A DNA stretch of 64,000 bases from Goodfellowiella coeruleoviolacea (GCF_024171785.1 NZ_JAMTCK010000021.1:1-64000); one strand, 5' to 3'; positions 8,832-17,180 are shown, numbered from the stretch's first letter. Numbers and translations are program-made. Notes: a model not told the origin generated them from the letters alone.

Positions 8832-9773
8832 TCAGGCGGTGGTGGGGGGTTGGAGGCGCTGGGCCAGGCGGGAGAAGCTGTCCTTGCCCTGGCCGGCGTC
8901 GATGGCCTGCTGGGCGATGGCCCTGGCCGCGCTGAGCACGGTGGTGTCGATGCCGCGCGCCTCGGCCGCGTGGATCACGTGGGCCATGCCGGCCGCCGCC
9001 GACTGGATGTTGGAGGTGTGGCCCGGGTACTCACCGGCGCTGAGCTGTTCGGCGAAGGTGGCGACCGTGGTGGTCAGCAGGCCGGCGATGCCCTGGGCGA
9101 ACGGGACGAGGTCGGCCGCTGCGATGCCTTCGGCACCGGCCAGGGCGAAGCCGTGCACGATGCCGCTCACCGCCGTCCAGTACATGTCGATCAGGGCCAC
9201 GTCGTGCGCCGCGGCCCGGCCGGGGTCGGCGCCGAGGTGGGTGGCCGTCCCACCGAGGCTGGCCAGGGTGGCGCGGTGGGCCTGGTAGGTGGCTTCGGGT
9301 CCGCTGTAGAGCAGCACCGCGTTGGGGCCGCCGATGGTGAAGGCCGGCGTCAGGATGGTGCCGTCGAGGTAGTCGACACCGCGCTCGGCGGCCCACGCGG
9401 CCAGTTCGCGGGCGCGGTCCGGGGAGTCCGCGGTGAGGTTCACCAGGGTGCGGCCGGTCAGGGTGTCGCCGGCGGCGTCGACGATCGCGCGCACCGCGGT
9501 GTAGTCGATCACGCACACGATCACCAGGGGGCTGGCCGCCACGGCGTCGGCCACCGTGGCCGCGCGGGTGGCGCCCTTGGCGACCAGGGCGTCCGCCTTG
9601 TCGGCCGAGCGGTTCCACACCGTGGTGGGGTGGCCGCTGGCCAGGAACGCGCCGGCCAGCGCCTGGCCCATCGGGCCGAGGCCGAGCACGGTCACGGGAG
9701 CAGGAGCGGAAGCGGGAGCGGAAGCGGGAGCAGCGCTGGTCTGATCAGGCAGGTTGGTCGGTTCGTTCGTCAC
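8832..9773 (-). CDS. Imine-reductase-like NADPH oxidoreductase (6PGDH superfamily)
   Basis: A 313-residue NAD(P)-dependent oxidoreductase. After a Pro/Ala/Ser tail (SAAPASAPASAPAP) the Rossmann motif VLGLGPMGQALAGAFL begins near residue 28, with WNRSADKAD pointing to NADPH. The C-terminal helical domain has features of imine reductases: VDYLDGTILT, VLLYSGPEATY, DVALIDMYWTAVSGIVHGFAL and the EYPGHTSNIQ helix. Imine reductases reduce cyclic imines and make interdomain-swapped dimers. The GTG start at 9773 lies just after a MerR-type promoter, and a MerR regulator is divergent, so it is probably an inducible detoxification or secondary-metabolism enzyme. The substrate is unknown. Confidence 0.85.
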   Translation of the reverse strand: MTNEPTNLPDQTSAAPASAPASAPAPVTVLGLGPMGQALAGAFLASGHPTTVWNRSADKADALVAKGATRAATVADAVAASPLVIVCVIDYTAVRAIVDAAGDTLTGRTLVNLTADSPDRARELAAWAAERGVDYLDGTILTPAFTIGGPNAVLLYSGPEATYQAHRATLASLGGTATHLGADPGRAAAHDVALIDMYWTAVSGIVHGFALAGAEGIAAADLVPFAQGIAGLLTTTVATFAEQLSAGEYPGHTSNIQSAAAGMAHVIHAAEARGIDTTVLSAARAIAQQAIDAGQGKDSFSRLAQRLQPPTTA

Positions 9774-9782
9774 GACCGCGAA

Positions 9783-9812
9783 GCTAAACCCTCACGTTGG
9801 CGTTAAGGTCAA
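9783..9812 (-). promoter_or_regulatory. MerR-type promoter of the imine-reductase-like gene
   Basis: Read on the minus strand, TTGACC (9812-9807) and TTAGCT (9787-9782) are separated by 19 bases, the overlong spacer that MerR activators correct by twisting DNA. The spacer region holds an imperfect 22-bp dyad (ACC...AGG) at 9788-9809. The divergent MerR gene at 9847 is the obvious ligand-responsive regulator. Confidence 0.55.
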
Positions 9813-9846
9813 GTCGGAACACGTCCACCGAGGTCAGGGGATCAGG

Positions 9847-10257
9847 ATGCGGATCGGTGAGCTGGCGCGGCGGACCGGGATCAGTGAGCGGGCGCTGCGC
9901 TACTACGAGGAGCAGGGGTTGTTGCGCCCGGCGCGCCGCCCCAGCGGGTACCGCGACTACGACGAGGGCGCCGTGGACACCGTGCGCGACATCCGCACCC
10001 TGCTCGCCGCCGGCCTGCCCACCGCGCTCATCGCCGAGCTGCTGCCGTGCATGGTCAACGGCACCGCGGGGCTGGCGCCGGGCTGCCCGGAACTGGTGCC
10101 TTACCTGGAGAAGGAGCGCGACCGGATCAGCGCCGCCATCGACGACCTGGCGCGGACCCGCTCGCTGCTGAACGCGATCATCGCCGCCACCCCGCCCGAG
10201 AACCCCAACCCCCCGGTCTGCGACCGCGAGCCGGCGGTGGAACTGGCCACGCGCTGA
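9847..10257 (+). CDS. MerR-family transcriptional regulator
   Basis: A 136-residue MerR regulator. Residues 1-70 are the winged helix (MRIGELARRTGISERALRYYEEQGLLRPARRPSGYRDY); a dimerisation coiled coil follows (VPYLEKERDRISAAIDDLARTRSLLNAI). One Cys pair (LLPCMVNG, APGCPEL) in the effector region might sense a ligand. ATG at 9847 has GGGATCAGG before it. It is divergent from the imine-reductase-like gene and its operator lies between them. Confidence 0.92.
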   Translation: MRIGELARRTGISERALRYYEEQGLLRPARRPSGYRDYDEGAVDTVRDIRTLLAAGLPTALIAELLPCMVNGTAGLAPGCPELVPYLEKERDRISAAIDDLARTRSLLNAIIAATPPENPNPPVCDREPAVELATR

Positions 10258-10405
10258 GCGAATTCCCCGGCCGCCACCGGAACGAACACCCGCACCGCCA
10301 ACCGCGTCGATCGACACCGGGACCGGTCCGCCGGCACCCCGCCATTCTTGTCGTCACCCCGCACAACGACCACGGGTCAACCGACCCGGCGTGGTGGAGG
10401 ACGAC

Positions 10406-11101
10406 ATGAATGCCCCGGACCGCAATTCCCTCCCGCACCGCGGCAGTTGGCCGGCGGACAGCCTGCTCGCCCAGCTCCGACCGGCCACCAGAACGGCCCT
10501 GCTCGGCATCGGCACGCAGACGACCCACCGGGCCAAGCACCTGCTCATGCACCAGGCCGATCCGGCCGAGTCCGCCGTGCTGCTGCTGTCCGGCGTGGTG
10601 AAGGTGTGGACGAACACCTCGCTGCTGGACTTCCGGGGCGGCGGCGACCTGGTCGGCGAGCTGGGCGTGATCAACCACAAGCCCAGGTCGGCCTCGGTGG
10701 TGGCGTGCACGGCCATCACGGTCAGGCAGATCCCGGCCGCCGAACTCACCGCCTTCCTGACCGCCTGGCCGGACGCCATGTCCTGTTTGCTCGCCGTCAC
10801 CTGCGAGCGGTTCCGCCGGGCCAACGAGCGCCGGGTTGACCTCGCCACGCTGCGGGCGCCGGCGCGGGTCGGCCAGGTGCTGCTGGAGATCACCGAGCGC
10901 TACGGGTGGCTCGATGGCGAGGCCTGGCAGCTGGGTGTGCCGCTCACCCAGGCCGAGATCGCCTCGGCCGCGGGGGTTTCCCTGGCCACCGTGGAAAAAA
11001 CAATGAACAGGTTTCGCCGGGACGGCGTGCTGCGCTGCGCGCACGGGAACACGTTGTTGGTCGATCTGGACCGGCTGCGCGCACCCGTCCACACGAATTG
11101 A
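10406..11101 (+). CDS. Crp/Fnr-family regulator with intact cyclic-nucleotide phosphate-binding cassette
   Basis: A 231-residue Crp-like regulator. The N-terminal beta-roll has the phosphate-binding cassette GELGVINHKPRSA (Gly84-Glu85-Leu86, Arg94-Ser95), matching the GEL...RSA pattern with which CRP binds cAMP; Fnr-type proteins that do not bind cyclic nucleotides usually lose it. The C-terminal HTH is TQAEIASAAGVSLATVEKTMNRF (181-203). Start ATG 10406 has GGAGG five bases upstream, which favours it over the in-frame GTG at 10391. A degenerate cyclase-like gene lies 99 bases downstream on the same strand, so a signal-to-receptor pair is conceivable. Confidence 0.9.
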   Translation: MNAPDRNSLPHRGSWPADSLLAQLRPATRTALLGIGTQTTHRAKHLLMHQADPAESAVLLLSGVVKVWTNTSLLDFRGGGDLVGELGVINHKPRSASVVACTAITVRQIPAAELTAFLTAWPDAMSCLLAVTCERFRRANERRVDLATLRAPARVGQVLLEITERYGWLDGEAWQLGVPLTQAEIASAAGVSLATVEKTMNRFRRDGVLRCAHGNTLLVDLDRLRAPVHTN

Positions 11102-11103
11102 GC

Positions 11104-11128
11104 GGATTCCCGTACTGATACGGAATCC
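11104..11128. promoter_or_regulatory. Inverted repeat between the Crp-like gene and the cyclase-like gene
   Basis: GGATTCC-C-GTA (11104-11114) pairs with TAC-GGAATCC (11119-11128) with one bulged base. It starts two bases after the Crp-like stop codon. It may be a short terminator/attenuator or an operator for the four-gene operon that starts at 11201. Confidence 0.4.
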
Positions 11129-11200
11129 CGCCGCCGGGCTGCTGCCACAGTTGCCCCACTTCTTGTTGCGCGACTTCATGTCCACCCCCAGGAGGAATCG

Positions 11201-12037
11201 TTGACACCGGAGAAGTGCGCCCACCGCCGGAGTGGGTTCCTCGCGGTCGACGTGCAGGGTTACGGCCGGGTCGATGACCAGCGGCAGGTCGAGTTCCAGC
11301 GCACCCTGGTCAACGCGCTCGACCAGGCCGGGGCAGCCGCCGGGCTGGACCGCGCCGTGTGGACCAGGACCGGCCGGGGCGACGAGGAGTTCGCCCTGCT
11401 CGCCGATCCGGAGTGCGAGCCCCGCGTGCTGGACGACTTCGTGCGCGAGCTGGACGCCCTGCTGCGCTGCTACAACCGGGACCGGCTGCCCGAGGCGAGA
11501 CTGCGTCTGCGCGTGGCCATCCACCACGGCGTCACCAGTCCGGGCCCCAACGGGTTGGCCGGTCGGGGCGTGGTCGTGGTGCACCGGCTGCTCAACGCCG
11601 AGCCGCTGCGCGCGGCCCTGGCCGCGGCCGAACACGCGAACCTCGCGGTGCTGGTGTCCCGCCCGGTGTTCGAGGACACCGTCGCCCAGGGCTACACCTC
11701 GCTGGACCCACGGGACTTCCGTCGGATCGCCGTGCGCGTCAAGGAGTTCCACGACGACGCCTGGTTGCGGGTGCCCGGCACCGACGTGCACGCGCTCAAC
11801 CTCGACCCGGTCGCCACCACCCGGGCCGGCTCGGTCAACCAGGGCACGCGCGCCGAGGGCCACTCCTCGGTCACCCAGGCCGGCCGGGACGTGGTGATCA
11901 ACCCGGGGCAGGACCGCCGCCCGGCCCCGACCCACCAGGTGAACAACCACCTCACGGCCAGGACCATCAACGCGCGCGGCGCCAACTTCGGCCTGCTGCT
12001 CCAGCCTGGGGAGAACCGGGATGGCCAGGCCCAGTGA
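11201..12037 (+). CDS. Degenerate nucleotidyl-cyclase-like protein with QAGRD/GANFG tail (conflict-type operon)
   Basis: A 278-residue protein starting at TTG 11201, seven bases after AGGAGG. Residues 12-195 look like a class III nucleotidyl cyclase domain: FLAVDVQGYG (Asp17 in the first metal position), GRGDEEFALL (Asp61), LRLRVAIHHGV and GRGVVVVHRLLNA. The match to active cyclases is partial, so catalysis is doubtful; it may instead be a sensor or effector. The tail carries VTQAGRDVVI (about 224-233) and ARGANFG (258-264), motifs seen in beta-solenoid linkers of actinobacterial STAND-type proteins and shared with the next genes. The stop overlaps the next gene by 17 bases. Confidence 0.6.
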   Translation: MTPEKCAHRRSGFLAVDVQGYGRVDDQRQVEFQRTLVNALDQAGAAAGLDRAVWTRTGRGDEEFALLADPECEPRVLDDFVRELDALLRCYNRDRLPEARLRLRVAIHHGVTSPGPNGLAGRGVVVVHRLLNAEPLRAALAAAEHANLAVLVSRPVFEDTVAQGYTSLDPRDFRRIAVRVKEFHDDAWLRVPGTDVHALNLDPVATTRAGSVNQGTRAEGHSSVTQAGRDVVINPGQDRRPAPTHQVNNHLTARTINARGANFGLLLQPGENRDGQAQ

Positions 12038-14987
12038 GGACGCGGACCAGGCCGTCCTGACCCCGCCGGAGCCGGAGCGCGACCCCGAGCCGGACCCACC
12101 CGCCGCCGAGTCCACAGTGGACGCGGGCGCCGAATCGCCGCCGCACAGCCAGTTCACCTACCACTTCAACGGTGACGTGCACGCGTTCGGCGCCAACTTC
12201 GGGGTGTCCGGGGTGGCGCCGATCCGCCGGGTGACCGGGCGGATCAGCGGCGCCGAGGTCACCGAGGCGCTGCGCCACTGGGTGGCGCCGGCGGAGTTCG
12301 CCAGGGCCGAGGCCGTGCTGCGCGAGCACCGCGTTGTGGTGCTGGTCAGCCCGGACAGCAGCGGTAAGCGGACCGCGGCGCTGGCCCTGCTGCACCGGAT
12401 CGCGCCGGACGCGGAGCCGATCCGCAGCCTGGTGCCGACCGACTCCTACGCCCGGCTGGTCAGCCGCGGGTTCCGGGACAACCAGCGGTACCTGGTGCAC
12501 GACCGGGTGGTGAGCGAGGATCCCCTGGCGCTGCAACGCTTCGACGCCGAGCGGCTGATCGCCAAGCTCGCCGAGGCCAACGCGCACCTGGTGATCACCA
12601 CCGCGGCGGCGCCGGTGGAACGCCGATACTTCGAGCACCTGGTGGTGGACTGGCGGCCACCCGACCGGATGCGGCTGTTCCGCGCGGTCTTCGGCAACGC
12701 GCCGCTGCCCGCCGGCCTGGACGGTGACCTGCTGGCCGCCCGGGTGGCGCAGCTGCCGCCGGGCCGGGTGGTCGCGCTCGCGGAACAGCTGGCCGAGCAG
12801 CCGGACACCGCACTGGACGTGCTGCGGGACTCGGCGCGCGGCAAGGTCGTCGAGTGGTTCGACGCCGGCCCCACCCGGCGCGACGTGCTGACCGTCGCGG
12901 CCCTGGCCGTGGTCTACGGCCTGTCGGAACAGCTCTTCGAGCAGCTGCTGGCCGACCTGCTGGACCAGGCGGGACTGTCCGAGCCGTCCGGACAGGGCGG
13001 GCTGTCCGGAGTGAGCGGGCTGGGCGGGACGGGTGGTGAGGCCGAGCAACCGGACCAGCGGCCAGCGCCCGACCAGGCGTTCCCCCAGCGCCGGGCCGAG
13101 TGGAGCAGCCGCCACCCGCTGATCACCACCACCAGGGCCGACCCGCGCGGCACCGGCCGACCCCGGGGCGGGCGCCGGGTGGTGTTCCGGGCCGAGGACT
13201 ACCGCGAGTGGGTCATCGCGGAACTGGTCGAGCGCTACGACCACGAGCTGTGGACGCCGCTGCGCGCGTGGATGCGCCGAGTGGCCCGGTCCGGTCCGCC
13301 GGAGGCGCGGGTGCAGCTGGCGTTCGCGGTGGCCCTGCTGTCCCGCGACTCGGTCAGCGAGGTCGAGGAGTCCCTGCTGGCCGAGTGGTCCGACGGCGGC
13401 CCCGCCGAGCGGCTGACCGCGAGCTGCGTGCTGTCCATGATGTGCGTGGACGACTCGCTGGCACCGGACGCGCTGCGCATCGCGCTGGACTGGGCGACCG
13501 GCGCGGACCAGGCCGACCAGGCGGACCGGCAGCGCGCCGTCACCGCGGCGGGCGCGCTGGGTGGCGCGCTGGGCATCCGCTACCCGGCCGAGGCGCTGAG
13601 CTGGCTGTGGTTGCTCGCCATGCGGGACAGCCCCGTGCGGGACACCGCGTGCGCGTCGATCGCCGCGCTGATCGGCGAGACCGCCGGGGACGCCGAGGCC
13701 AGCCGGTTCGCGCTCGGCCTGACCACCGCCGAGCTGCGCGACCGGCTGCGCGGCAACGCGCGGGGCGCGGAGGCCGAGGCCGCGCTCGACGTGGTGACCA
13801 CGCTGCTGTCCTCGGTGCGGGCGGACACCGGTGAGCCCGTGGTGTCGGTGCTGCTGCGGGAACAACCGGACAACACCGACGCGCTCGGTGCGCTGTGGGC
13901 CGAGGTGCTGCGCAGTGCCGCGCACAGCGAGCCGGCCGTCACCGCGCTGCGGCAGGCCCTTGAGGGGCTGGGCCAGGACGACACCGCGCGCCAGGCCGCG
14001 CACCGACTGGGCGCGGCGGTCCGCAGTGGACTGTCCGATTCGGACCGAGTGCTGCTCACCCAGGACCTGGCCGAGGTGCTGCGCGCCGGCCCGAGGCAGG
14101 CCGGGCTGCCGCACGCGCTGCTGTCGGCGCTGCTCGCCGACCAGCCGACCGCCGCGACCGCGCCAGGCCCGGCGACCACCGAGGACACCGCGACCGCGGG
14201 CAGTGGTCAGGACCAGACCTACCCGGTGGTCGAGGAGCGGCGGCTGGCCCCGGTGCGGCGGCGCTGGTGGCGGTTCTTCCGCCGCCGCCGCGACACCGCC
14301 GAGCTGCCGGAGCGCCGCCCCGGCACGGTGCACGTGTTCGAAGTGGACGGTGAGTACGCCACCTGCGGCGACCGCGGCCACCCGCGCGGCCACCACCGGG
14401 TCGTGGTCAGGGCCGTGTCGGTGAGCGTGGTCGACGTCCGGGAGCGGACCGTGGTGGCCCGGCTGACCGTGCCGTCGGCCAACGCCGCGGCCGCGTTCCA
14501 GATCGAGGCGGTGTTCCGCTGCCAGGTGACCGCGCCGGAGGAGGTGGCCGGCACCGGCCTGACCGACCTCGCGCCGCTGTTGACCGACCACCTGGCCCAG
14601 GACACCCTGCTGCCGAACCTGGGCACCGGCCTGCCGGTCAGCGCGGTCAACCAGCTGTGGCCGCGCGCCGACGCCAGGATCAGGGCCTACTGCGTGGTGG
14701 ACCCGCCGAGCGTGCCGGGCATGACCGTGGCGCTGCAACGGGTGGACGTGCTCGTGGCGCGCGAGTCGCGCGGGGCCGCCCAGGGCAGGGCGTGGCAGCC
14801 GGGCCCTGCCGCGTTCGGCCACGACGGTGACGAACTGGTCGACCTGTTCGGCCGCACCTCGGACGCGGTCAGCACCACCTCCACAACCAGGCCGGTGGCC
14901 CCGGCTGGCCCGGCCGGTGCCGAGCCCCACCAGCACCAGCAGCGTGCCCACGGTCCCCGCGTGTTCGACGAGGATGAGCTGAATTGA
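12021..14987 (+). CDS. Large P-loop-like/SPFH-like protein of a putative conflict system
   Basis: 988 residues, unrecognised as a whole. In order: an acidic Pro-rich start; FNGDVHAFGANFGV (50-62), related to the tail of the preceding protein; a P-loop-like strand VVVLVSPDSSGKRTAALALL (105-124) in which SPDSSGKRT replaces GxxxxGK(S/T); a long alpha-helical, HEAT-like middle; a basic RRRWWRFFRRRR patch near 750; and, from about 767 to 900, a segment resembling an SPFH/band-7 domain (VVARLTVPSANAAAAFQIEAVFRCQV). The C-terminus is low complexity. ATG 12021 overlaps the upstream gene, and the stop overlaps the next start (TTGA). It may act as an NTP-dependent scaffold recruiting the membrane protein encoded next. 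Whether the P-loop binds nucleotide is unknown. Confidence 0.6.
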   Translation: MARPSEDADQAVLTPPEPERDPEPDPPAAESTVDAGAESPPHSQFTYHFNGDVHAFGANFGVSGVAPIRRVTGRISGAEVTEALRHWVAPAEFARAEAVLREHRVVVLVSPDSSGKRTAALALLHRIAPDAEPIRSLVPTDSYARLVSRGFRDNQRYLVHDRVVSEDPLALQRFDAERLIAKLAEANAHLVITTAAAPVERRYFEHLVVDWRPPDRMRLFRAVFGNAPLPAGLDGDLLAARVAQLPPGRVVALAEQLAEQPDTALDVLRDSARGKVVEWFDAGPTRRDVLTVAALAVVYGLSEQLFEQLLADLLDQAGLSEPSGQGGLSGVSGLGGTGGEAEQPDQRPAPDQAFPQRRAEWSSRHPLITTTRADPRGTGRPRGGRRVVFRAEDYREWVIAELVERYDHELWTPLRAWMRRVARSGPPEARVQLAFAVALLSRDSVSEVEESLLAEWSDGGPAERLTASCVLSMMCVDDSLAPDALRIALDWATGADQADQADRQRAVTAAGALGGALGIRYPAEALSWLWLLAMRDSPVRDTACASIAALIGETAGDAEASRFALGLTTAELRDRLRGNARGAEAEAALDVVTTLLSSVRADTGEPVVSVLLREQPDNTDALGALWAEVLRSAAHSEPAVTALRQALEGLGQDDTARQAAHRLGAAVRSGLSDSDRVLLTQDLAEVLRAGPRQAGLPHALLSALLADQPTAATAPGPATTEDTATAGSGQDQTYPVVEERRLAPVRRRWWRFFRRRRDTAELPERRPGTVHVFEVDGEYATCGDRGHPRGHHRVVVRAVSVSVVDVRERTVVARLTVPSANAAAAFQIEAVFRCQVTAPEEVAGTGLTDLAPLLTDHLAQDTLLPNLGTGLPVSAVNQLWPRADARIRAYCVVDPPSVPGMTVALQRVDVLVARESRGAAQGRAWQPGPAAFGHDGDELVDLFGRTSDAVSTTSTTRPVAPAGPAGAEPHQHQQRAHGPRVFDEDELN

Positions 14988-16459
14988 CTGACACCACGAC
15001 GCGAACCGCCGCACCGGCAGCCTGGCCGGGGCAGCTGGCCGAGCTGGTGCGGCTGCCCTGGCCGCGCGGGGACACCGGCCGCCGCCTGCGCGTGCTGACC
15101 GGGGTGGACGAGGACATCCTGGCTGACCTGCGCACGGAACGCGCCCGCTACACCGCGATGGGCGGGGTGCTGCTCGGCACCGCCACCATCGCCGGGTTCT
15201 CCATGTGGCTGGCCCTGGCCGAGGTGCTCGGCGAGGTCCACTGGTCCGCCGTGGTCCTGGCGGCGGGCTGGGCGCTGTTCGTGCTGACCCTGGACCGCTG
15301 GCTGGTGGCCAGCGCGTGCGGGGTGCACTGGCACCGGCGGCTGGCCGCGCTGCTGCCCCGGTTGCTGATCGCGTGCTTCTTCGGCCTGGTCATCGCCGAG
15401 CCCCTGGTGCTGCGGATCTTCGCGACCGCGGTGGAGGAACAGGTCAGGGACGACCGCGAGCAGGAACTGGCCGCGCTGCGCGGCCGGCTGGTGACCTGCA
15501 ATCCCGTGCCGGACAAGGACTCCTCGGCCGCGGCGGGGGCGCGCCCGCCGGACTGCGCGGCCGAGCACGTGTTCTCCTTCCAGACCAACCCCGGCGCGCT
15601 GGCCGCCGAACTGGCCGCGCTGCGCCTGGACGCGGACACGCTGCGGTCCAGTGTGGACGAGGACACCCGGCGGCTCAACGAACTCAACGAGGTGGCCCGC
15701 GACGAGTGCACCGGGGTCAGCGGACCGGGCCTGAGCGGGGTGGCCGGCGCGGGCACGGACTGCCGCCGCCAGCGCCGACTGGCCGACGAGTACGCCGCCA
15801 CCCACCCCATCCAGGAGAACGCGGCCAAGCTGGCCGCGCTCACCGCGCGCGTCAGCGACCTGGAGGGCAGGGTGAGCACGGCCAGGGGTGACTACGAGCG
15901 GGAACGCGACACCAAGATCACCCAGCGGGTCGACGAGCGGCGCGCCAACCAGGGCGCGATCGGTCTGCTGGAGCGGTTCCGCGCACTCGACGCCCTGACC
16001 GGGCACGACGAGTTCCTGCGCACCGCCGTGCTGGTGGTGCGGGGGTTCTTCATCCTCATCGACTGCCTGCCCGTGCTCGTCAAGCTGTTCGGCGGCACCA
16101 CCAGCTACGACCGCGCGGTGGACCTGCGGCTGTCCGCCTCGCTGGCGTCCTTCGCCAAGGGTGAGCAGGCCAGGTCGGCCGCGCAGAGCAGCGCGCGCGT
16201 GGCCAGGGAGAAGCGCGCCGCGACCAGGGCGCGGCAGGAGGACGCCGAGATCGAGCTGGATGAGCGCGAGCGCGCCGCCGCCGTCGAAGTGGCCAAGCAG
16301 GGGCGGGTGAACGAGCTGTACGAGCGGTTCCTCCACCCGCGCCACCGCACCGCTTCCGATGACGGCCCGGCCGACGGCGACGCCAGCGGGCCCGATGCCA
16401 GCGGTCCCCGACCAGACGACGCGGACGGCCCCCACGGGAACGGGCAGCCGCCGCGGTGA
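14984..16459 (+). CDS. DUF4407 membrane protein with long coiled coil
   Basis: 491 residues with the DUF4407 layout: cytosolic start, VDEDILADLRTERARYTAMGG, then membrane segments near 60-82, 85-105 (LFVLTLDRWLV) and 120-142 (LLPRLLIACFFGLVIAEPLVLRIF), a long charged coiled coil (about 150-340), a fourth segment near 350 (VLVVRGFFILIDCLPVLVKLF) and a second coiled coil rich in Arg/Glu. DUF4407 proteins occur widely but their role is unknown. The TTG start overlaps the previous stop. Its membrane location suggests it anchors the upstream SPFH-like protein; this is inference. Confidence 0.8.
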   Translation: MTDTTTRTAAPAAWPGQLAELVRLPWPRGDTGRRLRVLTGVDEDILADLRTERARYTAMGGVLLGTATIAGFSMWLALAEVLGEVHWSAVVLAAGWALFVLTLDRWLVASACGVHWHRRLAALLPRLLIACFFGLVIAEPLVLRIFATAVEEQVRDDREQELAALRGRLVTCNPVPDKDSSAAAGARPPDCAAEHVFSFQTNPGALAAELAALRLDADTLRSSVDEDTRRLNELNEVARDECTGVSGPGLSGVAGAGTDCRRQRRLADEYAATHPIQENAAKLAALTARVSDLEGRVSTARGDYERERDTKITQRVDERRANQGAIGLLERFRALDALTGHDEFLRTAVLVVRGFFILIDCLPVLVKLFGGTTSYDRAVDLRLSASLASFAKGEQARSAAQSSARVAREKRAATRARQEDAEIELDERERAAAVEVAKQGRVNELYERFLHPRHRTASDDGPADGDASGPDASGPRPDDADGPHGNGQPPR

Positions 16460-16477
16460 ACGACCAGGAGGTGTGCG

Positions 16478-16897
16478 GTGGACGATGACGCGATCCAGGT
16501 GCTGGTGACGGCGGTGGCCGGGTTGGTCGTGCGGGGCGTGGCGAGCGGGCTGTGGCACCAGATCCGCGCTGGCCTGGCCCGGATCTTCGGCCAGGGCGAC
16601 GAGGACCGGCAGCGGCAGGCGGAACACCAGCTCGACCAGGCCGAGGCGCTGTTGGCGGCGGCCGAGCCGGAGCGGGACGAGGTGGCCAGGGAGGTCAACG
16701 CGGAGTGGCGGGGCGCGCTGCGCACCCTGCTCGCCCAGCACCCGGGCGCGGCCGACGAGCTGGCGGCCCTGCTGGCCGCGACCGAGCCGCCACTGCGGGC
16801 CGAGCGGCAGCCGGACCGGCCCGACGCGGTCAGCCAGCGCGCGCTGGCGACCGGCCGGGCCCAGATCCGCCAGGCCGGCCGGGACGTCACCGGCTGA
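16478..16897 (+). CDS. Small helical protein ending in QAGRDV (last gene of the conflict-type operon)
   Basis: 139 residues, GTG start at 16478 with CAGGAGGTG upstream. It has one hydrophobic N-terminal helix (VLVTAVAGLVVRGVASGLW), then charged helices. Its last residues, RAQIRQAGRDVTG, repeat the QAGRDV motif found in the first protein of the operon, so it may share a partner or an assembly interface with it. No family is recognised. It ends the operon; a 280-base gap with a candidate PHO box follows. Confidence 0.65.
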   Translation: MDDDAIQVLVTAVAGLVVRGVASGLWHQIRAGLARIFGQGDEDRQRQAEHQLDQAEALLAAAEPERDEVAREVNAEWRGALRTLLAQHPGAADELAALLAATEPPLRAERQPDRPDAVSQRALATGRAQIRQAGRDVTG

Positions 16898-17038
16898 CCG
16901 ACCCGCACTGTCCACTGCGGACAACGCAGCGCGCCCGGGTGTTGACGGCTGGTTACCGTCAGGTGTCCGGGATTGTCCGTGCGGCACGGGATGGGCGTCA
17001 CAACCGGCAACGAGCGGGTGGGCAGCTGTTCTTCCCCC

Positions 17039-17071
17039 GTTCACCTCGGTTTCCGCTGCGGCTTCACTCCC
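17039..17071 (+). promoter_or_regulatory. Candidate PHO box upstream of the PhoX gene
   Basis: GTTCACCTCGG (17039-17049) is followed by two further 11-base units, TTTCCGCTGCG and GCTTCACTCCC. Actinomycete PhoP boxes are 11-base direct repeats related to GTTCACC. Its place 110 bases ahead of a PhoX-type phosphatase supports phosphate-starvation control. The second unit matches poorly. The rest of 16898-17180 shows no gene. Confidence 0.45.
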
Positions 17072-17180
17072 GCTCTTACGGTCAGCCCGTTCCCGAGACC
17101 ACCACACACCACTGCCTGGTGCCGGCGTGATCGGCTGGCTCGATCGTTGCCCCGGACCGGACAGATCGGAGGAAGCCCCC

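Noticed and set aside
11967-15014. 1015-residue minus-strand open frame opposite the 988-residue protein
   Set aside because: The plus-strand frame has coupled starts, domain motifs and membrane-protein neighbours; the antisense frame has only repetitive Arg/Gly/Val sequence.
17127-17180. Upstream start for the PhoX gene
   Set aside because: GGAGGAAG five bases before GTG 17181 makes the later start much better.
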